From contig NZ_JBEPOO010000001.1 in NCBI RefSeq assembly GCF_040546815.1, positions 2,604,001-2,668,000 on the forward strand: a stretch of DNA of 64,000 nt. The letters run 5' to 3'. The notes below the pieces were generated by a model that was not told the origin of the DNA, searched no databases, and saw only the letters and a list, made by a program, of their open reading frames with translations. This stretch comes from Devosia sp. 2618 (lineage in GTDB: Bacteria > Pseudomonadota > Alphaproteobacteria > Rhizobiales > Devosiaceae). Shown here one piece after another: positions 56,851 to 64,000 of this stretch. The position numbers and the translations under genes are program-made. Positions within the stretch are counted from its first letter, which is position 1. Each line of letters starts with the position of its first letter.

Positions 56851-57834
56851 TTACGACCCACCGGCGGCAGATTTCCCCATCTGCCGCCGACGGGGCTTTT
56901 CCGGCGCTGTTGTTTCCGTCAGCGGCCGCACGTCGATGACGCCAGCAACCAGTGAGCCCAATGCGGCATCCCGGATGGCGATGATATGGCGCGCCGGCCA
57001 GGGGCGATGCGAGAGCACTGAATCGGCATCGAACCGCGTCACCTCGAACAGCGTGCGCTGGCGAGGGTGATAGTAAAAGAAGCGGTAGCCCAGTGCCGCG
57101 ATGGCTGCGTAGTGCGGCAGCGATGGCAGCCCCAAGAGCAGGATCATGATATCGACCCGGCCAGCCGCAAGGCTTTGCATGGCACCCTCAAGCACCGCGG
57201 GCTCGAACCCGGCCACGTTAATTTTCAGAACATCGACATGGTGCAGGCTCAGCGCATCGAGCATGGCGTCGAGTGTTTCCACCTGCACGATTTCAGTGCC
57301 GGACGCATCGGCCCCTTCGGGTGCGAGCTGGCTATTCCAGGAGTTGGGCGCTGTAACAAAGCGCGCTACGTCCTTGCGGTTCGACAGCGCGAGCTGATGC
57401 ACGCTCACGCATGCTCCCACATTATTGCGCGAAATGTTGCGCCGCAGGGTCGCGACATTGGCGCTGCTAGGTTCAAATGCCTCAACTTTGACATCGCTCA
57501 GGGTGGTCGCAACGAAGATCGAAAAGTGCCCGATTGCCGCCCCGGCGTCGACCACACACCAATGTGTTCCCGCGACATCCCTAAGAAAATAAAATTCCGG
57601 GTCAATATAGTCGCCGAAAATGATAAACGCGGGCGGAAACTGGCTCGGAAAGTCGAATTCCAGTATCTGTCCGGACTTTAACAACACTTCGGCATTATCA
57701 GGACTTTTGAATACAAGAGCCGCATATCGAGCCATTCCCTGCAATGCAGCCATGAGGCCAACGACTTTTACGCCCCAGCTCAATTTCTCTGCTGCTGCGC
57801 GAAAGCGCCGGGTTGGCAAGGTGAAATATGTCAT
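56851..57834 (-). CDS. FkbM-family methyltransferase
   Basis: 327 residues. The SAM-binding core is VVDAGAAIGHFSIFVA, followed by VEAFEPSSANVATL and the family motif VDVLKINVAGFEPAVLEG. The first 60 residues form an extra N-terminal segment. FkbM enzymes O-methylate sugars or antibiotics; in this locus it may methylate the polysaccharide. It is a single-gene unit convergent with the RTX gene. Confidence 0.87.
   Translation of the reverse strand: MTYFTLPTRRFRAAAEKLSWGVKVVGLMAALQGMARYAALVFKSPDNAEVLLKSGQILEFDFPSQFPPAFIIFGDYIDPEFYFLRDVAGTHWCVVDAGAAIGHFSIFVATTLSDVKVEAFEPSSANVATLRRNISRNNVGACVSVHQLALSNRKDVARFVTAPNSWNSQLAPEGADASGTEIVQVETLDAMLDALSLHHVDVLKINVAGFEPAVLEGAMQSLAAGRVDIMILLLGLPSLPHYAAIAALGYRFFYYHPRQRTLFEVTRFDADSVLSHRPWPARHIIAIRDAALGSLVAGVIDVRPLTETTAPEKPRRRQMGKSAAGGS
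56862..56900. terminator. Strong hairpin between RTX and FkbM genes
   Basis: CGGCGGCAGAT, a 6-nt loop and ATCTGCCGCCG form an 11-bp perfect stem, followed on the plus strand by GACGGGGCTTTT. It lies just after the RTX stop and overlaps the last codons of the convergent methyltransferase gene, so it may serve as a terminator for the plus strand. Confidence 0.75.
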
Positions 57835-58081
57835 GCGGCGCCCCGAAGCAAAGCCTGCTTTTGCGCAGGATTTCCTACACTTAGCGAAGACGAAGGCGCA
57901 GATCGTTTGTCAGTTTGACCTAGCAACAAGCCGGGATGATGTAGGCAATCTAGCCCCGTTATAGGCGACCAGATCACCCGCCCTGCCGGGTGCCCGAGTC
58001 ACGGCTCTGTCACGCGGTCTATGTTCTTTTGCATGGCGTCGGGAACAATAATGACTACGAGGCCGTCAATCGGGGAACGAA

Positions 58082-58879
58082 ATGTCGGAAGTAAACAGCC
58101 TAATTACGGAGCAAGGCATATATGCCGTGTGGAACACTACACCCTCCCAGGACAGCGAGGGCCGCGACGGTATCCTGATTTTAGCGGACACGGGCGTCAC
58201 CTTTCAGAGCCTGTTGAAAGCCGCCCAACAATGCTTTCCACGAGTTGGCGTCACGCTCGCCAACCAATTGCCGGATGATGACTCGGCCCTCTTTACGCCC
58301 CGCCTCATCCTGCTCGATGCGTTTGCATTTCGTAATATACCTGGGGTGATCTCGCAATGCCGTGATCGCTATCCCAATATTCCAATCGCATTGCTTGTCG
58401 AGAGCGGCTGGAACGAAGACCCAGCGCTTCGGGCAGTCGTTGCCGAGCGGGCGATTCAGGGACTGGTTCCTTTCAACCTGCAGATCAACGTCTGGCTCGC
58501 CACCATCTGGTTGCTCCTCAACGGCGGCGAATACTTCCCAAGCGCGTTGACGCCGCGATCAGCCGCGAGGGGGTTTCTCACGCGCCGCAACCAACATCTT
58601 GGCTCCGATCCCGGATCGGGCACTGACTCGGCTGGCATCCTGTCCAGCCGGGAAGCGGAGGTGCTGGAACTAATGTCAGATGGGCTGCAGAACAAAATAA
58701 TCGCGGTAAAAATGGAACTGTCCGAGCACACGGTCAAAGTCCATGTGCACAATATCATTCGAAAACTCAAAGTGCATAATCGAACACAGGCAGCGGCGGT
58801 CTTCCGCTCTTTTGATCGGCGGCCCGGTTATGACGCCATTCAAACCAACAGCGTCCTGACGGCGGCTCACGTTAGCTAG
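58082..58879 (+). CDS. LuxR/FixJ-like transcriptional regulator
   Basis: 265 residues. Residues about 25-160 have receiver-like spacing (RLILLDAFAFRNIPG, with an Asp in the phosphoacceptor position) but lack the acidic pair and the usual Lys context, so it may be a pseudo-receiver. The C-terminus is a GerE helix-turn-helix: LSSREAEVLELMSDGLQNKI and ELSEHTVKVHVHNIIRKL. It lies between the FkbM gene and the SARP gene at the edge of the polysaccharide region and probably regulates that region. Confidence 0.85.
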   Translation: MSEVNSLITEQGIYAVWNTTPSQDSEGRDGILILADTGVTFQSLLKAAQQCFPRVGVTLANQLPDDDSALFTPRLILLDAFAFRNIPGVISQCRDRYPNIPIALLVESGWNEDPALRAVVAERAIQGLVPFNLQINVWLATIWLLLNGGEYFPSALTPRSAARGFLTRRNQHLGSDPGSGTDSAGILSSREAEVLELMSDGLQNKIIAVKMELSEHTVKVHVHNIIRKLKVHNRTQAAAVFRSFDRRPGYDAIQTNSVLTAAHVS

Positions 58880-59165
58880 ACTATATCGCCAGATCGATCT
58901 GCATCTATTTCCAGATCGCGGCAAAGAGCGCCTCCAGAGGGAGATGCCAGCGCTCAAATTGTCGTGGCATCCACTACTTGGCGGAGCAAAGACGTCAGGC
59001 AAGAACGTCAAGCTTGCTGCCGAGAATAATTACCTATAAAATTGACACAGTTTTACTGCACAATGCGAATACAGTTCGGGGGAGCTGGCGAACTGATTAT
59101 CTAACTGAAGAACAAAAAAGAATATTTTCTTGCAGAAGGATGATCGTTAACAAAGTTGGACTGCC

Positions 59166-59924
59166 ATGTACGCAATAGACGGACAAACGGCTCAAGTATC
59201 CATCCTGACGTTCGGTGACTGTCATGTTCTGTCATCGGGGCGTTTGATAAGCCCGCCGTTCAGCTTTATGCGCATTCTTGCATATGTGCTGTTGGAGGGA
59301 CGCGGAAAGCCGGTAATGCGCAGACGCATCGGCGATTTGATCTGGTCAGACAATGGCTCGGAACAGGCAAATGCCGATATTCGTCAAGCGGTATCCCGCA
59401 TCAGGCGATTTCAGGAAGACCACCATTTTCAGATTTTGTCCGCCGACAATCATATGGTGTGGCTGAATCTCGATCAGAATATCTATTTCGATCTAGCCGA
59501 GTTCCTGGATCTGGTCGCGAACCCCGGCCCCAAGGCGTGGGTGCGGATGTGCGAGATCTATGTCGGCGATCTGCTAGCCTCGTCACGAACCGCCGGTGAG
59601 GGATTCGAAGAGTGGTTGAGCTATCAGCGCTCGGAACTGCAATACGAATTCGTCACCAACATATCGCAGGCAGTTTTGCCCACAAGCGGCTTGACGCCCC
59701 AGGAACGGCACTTCTGCGCTACGAGGCTACTGCAGGTCGACCCCTATCACGAGGGCGCGCAACGCGCGCTGATGTATGATGCCGCCGCCAATGGTCAATT
59801 CACCTTCCTGCGGCAGTTATATGAAGAAGGCAGTCGCAAGCTACGCACCGAGCTCGGCATCGATCCCGATGATGAGACGGTAGAGCTCTATCAACGCCTG
59901 ATCAGCCGCGCCCCCGCGGCTTAG
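59166..59924 (+). CDS. SARP/BTAD-type transcriptional regulator
   Basis: 252 residues. An N-terminal winged-helix of the OmpR type (VSILTFGDCHVL, then RRRIGDLIWSDNG and ANADIRQAVSRIRRF) is followed by a bacterial transcriptional activation domain (about 100-250), ending LRTELGIDPDDETVELYQRL. This is the architecture of SARP regulators best known from Streptomyces, and less familiar in alphaproteobacteria. Upstream DNA (58880-59165) is AT-rich, with TTGACA at 59042. Its stop overlaps that of lhgO by 4 bp. Confidence 0.87.
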   Translation: MYAIDGQTAQVSILTFGDCHVLSSGRLISPPFSFMRILAYVLLEGRGKPVMRRRIGDLIWSDNGSEQANADIRQAVSRIRRFQEDHHFQILSADNHMVWLNLDQNIYFDLAEFLDLVANPGPKAWVRMCEIYVGDLLASSRTAGEGFEEWLSYQRSELQYEFVTNISQAVLPTSGLTPQERHFCATRLLQVDPYHEGAQRALMYDAAANGQFTFLRQLYEEGSRKLRTELGIDPDDETVELYQRLISRAPAA

Positions 59925-61117
59925 GCAGCATCGCCCAATAGTCTTCGGGCGATGTGCTCTCCTATCGGCAGAGCCGACGTCGCGGCCGGAGATGGCGCAT
60001 TGCAGACATGCAGCATGCGCCCCGCCTCCAGCAGCAGAAAATCCTGCACCATTGACCCGTCCCGCCGCACCGCCTGCGCCCTGATGCCTGCGGGCATCGG
60101 CGTCAGGTCTTCCAGTTCCAGCGACGGGCAGTATTTGCGGCACGCTGCAAGATAACGGCGCCGGAACAGGCTATTGGCCATTTCATCGAGGCCGGATTTG
60201 AGGTTCTTGCCCAAGCTGCGCCAGAAGCCCGGAAAACGCGCGGCTTCGGCGAGATCGGCTATCGACAGCGCGCCCTTGGCATAGCCCTCGCGCGCCATGC
60301 CCAGCACGGCATTTGGCCCGACGCTGATGCCGCCGTCGATCATCGGCGTCAGGTGAATGCCGAGAAATGGCAGGTCAGGATCGGGTATGGGGTAGATCAT
60401 GGCATTGACGATGCCGTGGCGGCGATTGGCCAGCCGATAATACTCACCGCGAAACGGCACGATGGCGAAGTCCACATCGAGCCCGGCGAGTCGGGCGACA
60501 CGGTCCGATTGCAAGCCGGCGCAGGCCACCAGTCGGTCAACTGTGAAGGCGCCACTGGCAGTATCGACATCGACGCGCCCCTGGCGCTCTCGAATGGCCG
60601 TTGGCGTGGTGGAATAGAAGATTTCGGCGCCGCTACCGCCAAGCTCGCGCGCCAGTGCGGCGAGTATCTGCTTGTAGTCGACAATGGCCGCCGTCGCGAC
60701 CAGTAGCCCGCGCAGACCTTCGATGTTCGGCTCACGCGCCGATATGTCGGCCGCCGTCAGAACCTCGGCCGCAATGCCGTTGTCAGCCGCCCGATTCTCT
60801 AATGCCGCGAGACGTTCGACTTCCAGTGGCGTCGTCGCGACGATGAGCTTGCCGCGTTCCTCAAACTTGATGCCGTGCTCGGTGCAGAATGCTTTGGTCC
60901 GCAGCATTCCCTCGGCACAAAGCCGCGCCTTGAGGCTGCCCGGCGTGTAGTAGATGCCGGAATGAATCACCCCGGAATTGCGCCCGGTCTGGTGCAGGCC
61001 GAGTTGGGCTTCCTTTTCGAGAATGACCAGACTCGCTCCCGGACGCGCGGCGAGCAGCGCACGCGCCGTGGCCAGGCCGACGATGCCGCCGCCAACCACG
61101 CAAAAATCGTAGTGCAT
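59921..61117 (-). CDS. lhgO: L-2-hydroxyglutarate oxidase
   Basis: 398-residue flavoenzyme that oxidises L-2-hydroxyglutarate to 2-oxoglutarate. FAD motif is FCVVGGGIVGLATARALL; the family signature HQTGRNSGVIHSGIYY follows at about residue 40. A further FAD-dependent DAO-type segment is near ACAGLQSDRVARL. It is monocistronic and unrelated to the polysaccharide genes. Confidence 0.93.
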   Translation of the reverse strand: MHYDFCVVGGGIVGLATARALLAARPGASLVILEKEAQLGLHQTGRNSGVIHSGIYYTPGSLKARLCAEGMLRTKAFCTEHGIKFEERGKLIVATTPLEVERLAALENRAADNGIAAEVLTAADISAREPNIEGLRGLLVATAAIVDYKQILAALARELGGSGAEIFYSTTPTAIRERQGRVDVDTASGAFTVDRLVACAGLQSDRVARLAGLDVDFAIVPFRGEYYRLANRRHGIVNAMIYPIPDPDLPFLGIHLTPMIDGGISVGPNAVLGMAREGYAKGALSIADLAEAARFPGFWRSLGKNLKSGLDEMANSLFRRRYLAACRKYCPSLELEDLTPMPAGIRAQAVRRDGSMVQDFLLLEAGRMLHVCNAPSPAATSALPIGEHIARRLLGDAA

Positions 61118-61369
61118 GTATTTGCCCAGTCATGCCCGGAGTGACGCCCTACCATGCGCGCATTGGCGCAATCGGCAAAGCCATCCAAGCGGCTGAGCAA
61201 GTCATTGAGACAACGCGGCAAGAACGATGGGCACAGCCCAAAGGGCTAACGACCTAGCCCGAACATGTAGGGGGGCGCACGAGAATCAACCAGCCGGTGC
61301 CGCGAGCGACACGCATCGACTTCCCTCAACGCCGGGGTGGAGGAAAGCGCAATGATTTCAAGGAAAGAA

Positions 61370-61446
61370 TGGTACCACCTCTCGGGATCGAACCGAGGAC
61401 CTCTAGATCCACAATCTAGCGCTCTAACCAACTGAGCTAAGGCGGC
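61370..61446 (-). tRNA. tRNA-His (anticodon GTG), CCA encoded
   Basis: Folds as a full cloverleaf: acceptor GCCGCCT with AGGTGGT, D-arm, anticodon stem CTAGA/TCTAG around the loop TTGTGGA (anticodon GTG), and T-arm CTCGG/CCGAG around TTCGATC. The 3' CCA is encoded. The discriminator is A73 and the first pair is G1:U72, and the base before position 1 is T rather than the G-1 of most bacterial tRNA-His genes. These are the hallmarks of alphaproteobacterial tRNA-His. Confidence 0.93.
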
Positions 61447-61720
61447 AAATGCTCTGCGAGGGAGACCTTGGCTGGCTCCCGAAAGCGGGCGGAACATAGG
61501 TCGAGAAATCCGGGATGACAAGTCCCGATTTTCCTGTGGAAGAACCATGTTGCCTGAGGGCCGACTTAACCATCCCAGACGAAGGGTAGGCCCAGGCTTT
61601 GCGCTAGGCTGGACCCCGGCAAACGCACCCTATATTGAAGAAACCTTAAGGCCCCGGGCTTAGTTGTGCCGGAATGGTACATAATTACCTGTGTATCCGG
61701 ACGGGAGAGTTTTATCGCAG

Positions 61721-64000
61721 ATGGATGCTGACTGGATCACATCGCCGAGCGCTCGCCGCGTGCAGCAGCACGCAGCAGATTCGCGACCGGCCTGGCTGTG
61801 GTCTCAGGACGGGCAGCTCTTGCTGTGGCAGAATGACGCCGCCTCGCTGTTTTTGGCCAAGCTGAAAAAGCATGGTCTCAAGCTCGCGCCGGGTGCTATC
61901 CCCATAAAAGGCCAGATTGCGCGCAATATCCGGCTCGGTTCGGTTGGTCGCACAAGCCTGGCGCGCATCCAGTTTCTGGCCGGCGACAAGCCTGCATCGA
62001 GCACTTGCGCCACCACGCCCCTGACCTGGCAGGACGGCCAGAACGTTTTGCTGGTGGTCGGGGTCGACCCGATTGCGCCCGAGATTTTGGAAGCGGCCGG
62101 TGAGTCGAAGCAGCCTGGGCCCGCTCCGGTGGCAGAGGTGGCAACACCAGTTGTCGTTGCCGACGCTCCAACTGATTCTCCGCTGAGCGACGACATCCCT
62201 GAAGACAGCCTTGCCGCTGCGCAGGCCGCGCTCGATGAGGCGGACAATGAGGCGTCACAGCCTGACGAGGACCATGTCGCAGCGATCATCGTTGCCGACG
62301 AGGATGCCTATGCGCGTGAGCTGGAAAACTGGCGCGAGGCCGAACAAGATTCGCGGCCAGCGTTCGAACTGGTGCCGCAGGCTGCCCCAGAGGCGGAGAT
62401 TGAGCCTGCCGCCGAGCTTGATGCCGATGTGCCCGCAGTCACGACAAGCAGCCGGCTGAGTCGGCTTGTCGATCGGCTGGCCGATGATGACGCGCTTTAT
62501 TCGCCGCTGACGGATGAAGACGACGTGCCGCCGGTTCTCGCGCTGAAGGAAGATGCTGCGCCGAAACAGTTCTATCGCCTGACCGGAAGCGGCTTTGTGG
62601 CGGATGAGCCGGAGCAGACCGAGGCTGAAGCCGATCTCGATGATCTGGTGACGCTCGATGGGTCGGTGACCGAGGACGAAGTGCCGGTTGTCGAAGACAT
62701 CCAGAACACCGCAGAAGAGACGCCGCAGCCGGATGTGGAATCGGTCGAGCGCGTATCGCGCTACAATTTCGATGAGCTGTCGCGCATTCTCAATGACCGG
62801 GTCGGCGATCCGCAGCAATCGGCTGTGATGACTGCCGCTCCCTCTGAGCCTGCCCGCACTGGCGCGCTGATCAATCTTGGTGGCGAGACGCTGGTGCTTA
62901 ACCGACTGCCGCTGGGCATTCTGGTGTTCCGCGATCAGCAGATCCTGTTTGCCAACCGGGCCATCACCGAAATGGTGGGCTATGACTCGGTGGAAAATCT
63001 GCGCGCTGCAGGCCTCGCCGCCGTATTCCCCGCTGCCGGCAATGACAGCGCGGGGGCCGGACCGGTCAATCATCTGATGCAGCGCGATGGTACGCTGGTG
63101 CCCGTCACGGCGCGGCTGCAGTCGATTTCGTGGCAGGGGCGCCCTGCCCTGATGCTGTCGGCCAGCACCACCGAAGTGCGCACGGGCCATGAGGCTGCCG
63201 TCAACGCCTTCGCACAGAGCTTTGCAGAAGTGCGCGGCGACGGATTCCTGGAAGCGACGCGTGCGGGCGTGGTCAGCGCCATCACCCCGCTGGGCGCCAC
63301 GCTGCTCGATACCGACGGCATGGTGGAAGGCAAGGCGCTATCAGCGCTGGTCGGTCCTAAGGACGTGCCGCATCTGCAGGAATTCCTTGAACGCCCGGCG
63401 CGCTTCGCTGAAACCGCCCGTCCCTGCCTCACACTGCGGTCAGCGTCAGGACGTGCGGAGATCATTCTGTTTGCCCAGGGCCAGGCGGGTGTCGTCACCG
63501 GCTATTTCGGGTTTGTGCGCACTCGCGAAGCGGCTCCCGTCCGGTTGTCGGCGCCATCTGATGTCGATCCGGCGCTGCTCGCGCGGATCAGCCGTGGCGT
63601 GCGGCGTCCGCTCAACACAATCATCGGTTTCTCCGACCTGATCCGCAGCGAAGCCTTCGGCAAGCTGCAGAACGAGCGCTACGAAATCTATGCGCAGGAT
63701 ATCACCACTGCCGGGCAGGAGATCGCCGCGCTGGTCGATGAACTCGACGACTATGCCCGCCTCCGCGATGGCCGTTACCTGCCACAGCGTGCCAGCATCG
63801 AATTGACGGCGCTGCTTGAAAGCTGCGTGCTGCGAATTCGCCAGCAGGCGAGCAATGCGCGCGTCATCGTGCGCAACGCGATTTCGGAAAGCCTGCCGCG
63901 CATCACGGCGGACCGCGCCTCGCTGGCTCAGGCGGTGCTCAATCTTTTGGCGAGCGCCATCGACCAGACGCCGACCGGTGCTGCCGTGGTGATTTCGGCG
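61721..64000 (+). CDS. PAS-domain histidine-kinase-like protein, probable pseudokinase (runs off the window)
   Basis: At least 760 residues; the end lies beyond the window. Residues 1-130 form an unknown N-terminal domain, about 130-370 is a long acidic, Pro/Ala-rich linker, and about 380-470 is a PAS domain (LNRLPLGILVFRDQQILF). The H-box reads ISRGVRRPLNTIIGFSDL, with Arg625 where the phosphoacceptor His should be. The N-box reads LNLLASAIDQTP, with Ser745 replacing the second Asn. The framework resembles PdhS/PleC/DivL-type cell-cycle kinases. The start ATG follows GGGAGAG by 11 nt. Confidence 0.85.
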   Translation, partial: MDADWITSPSARRVQQHAADSRPAWLWSQDGQLLLWQNDAASLFLAKLKKHGLKLAPGAIPIKGQIARNIRLGSVGRTSLARIQFLAGDKPASSTCATTPLTWQDGQNVLLVVGVDPIAPEILEAAGESKQPGPAPVAEVATPVVVADAPTDSPLSDDIPEDSLAAAQAALDEADNEASQPDEDHVAAIIVADEDAYARELENWREAEQDSRPAFELVPQAAPEAEIEPAAELDADVPAVTTSSRLSRLVDRLADDDALYSPLTDEDDVPPVLALKEDAAPKQFYRLTGSGFVADEPEQTEAEADLDDLVTLDGSVTEDEVPVVEDIQNTAEETPQPDVESVERVSRYNFDELSRILNDRVGDPQQSAVMTAAPSEPARTGALINLGGETLVLNRLPLGILVFRDQQILFANRAITEMVGYDSVENLRAAGLAAVFPAAGNDSAGAGPVNHLMQRDGTLVPVTARLQSISWQGRPALMLSASTTEVRTGHEAAVNAFAQSFAEVRGDGFLEATRAGVVSAITPLGATLLDTDGMVEGKALSALVGPKDVPHLQEFLERPARFAETARPCLTLRSASGRAEIILFAQGQAGVVTGYFGFVRTREAAPVRLSAPSDVDPALLARISRGVRRPLNTIIGFSDLIRSEAFGKLQNERYEIYAQDITTAGQEIAALVDELDDYARLRDGRYLPQRASIELTALLESCVLRIRQQASNARVIVRNAISESLPRITADRASLAQAVLNLLASAIDQTPTGAAVVISA

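Noticed and set aside
59042..59075. Promoter of the SARP gene (TTGACA)
   Set aside because: The -35 word is perfect, but no convincing -10 occurs at normal spacing; left as a note only.

Overview
The window is a GC-rich chromosomal segment from an alphaproteobacterium, most likely a Hyphomicrobiales member close to Devosia. The evidence for this placement is the short-form HisG with a separate HisZ, a tRNA-His that lacks G-1 and carries A73 and a G1:U72 pair, a CIRCE-controlled groESL operon, a TIGR01459-type HAD gene joined to ribF, and several palindromic intergenic repeats of the kind scattered through alphaproteobacterial genomes. The genus is an inference; the class is well supported. 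I see no insertion sequence, prophage, CRISPR array or rRNA.

Bases 1-23,400 are mostly core and housekeeping DNA: the 5' part of ileS, a small secreted acidic repeat protein, a LuxR-type regulator, ribF with its HAD partner, a degenerate EAL protein divergent from a sigma-54 response regulator, an EamA transporter, groES-groEL, an orphan BrnA-like antitoxin, a TSUP permease, a membrane glycosyltransferase, the hisS-hisZ-hisG operon, a DUF1127-like protein, tag, an L,D-transpeptidase and a TadG-like von Willebrand protein carrying an unusual insertion.

Bases 23,400-60,000 form one large exopolysaccharide and matrix region, arranged as several short operons on both strands. It encodes dTDP-L-rhamnose synthesis (rfbBDAC), UDP-ManNAcA synthesis and transfer (WecG-, WecC- and WecB-like), two amino-sugar modules (acetyltransferase, Gfo/Idh oxidoreductase and DegT aminotransferase; then acyltransferase, epimerase and DegT aminotransferase), and an ExoY-like initiating transferase. 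It also has at least four further glycosyltransferases, a Wzx flippase, an O-antigen ligase/polymerase-like protein, an ExoF-like export protein, a GumC/Wzz chain-length protein and a separate, degenerate BY-kinase-like ATPase. A PrtD/PrtE-type type I secretion pair lies inside the region. A beta-helix protein with two RTX/serralysin-C modules, the obvious candidate cargo, lies 8 kb away. An FkbM methyltransferase, a LuxR-type regulator and a SARP/BTAD regulator close the region. The simplest reading is a Wzx/Wzy-type polysaccharide of rhamnose, ManNAcA and two modified amino sugars, co-inherited with a secreted calcium-binding matrix protein.

Bases 60,000-64,000 hold lhgO, tRNA-His and the start of a large PAS-containing histidine-kinase-like protein. 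In that protein the phosphoacceptor His is replaced by Arg and the second N-box Asn by Ser, so it is probably a pseudokinase. Function calls come from motif reading alone; no database search was run.
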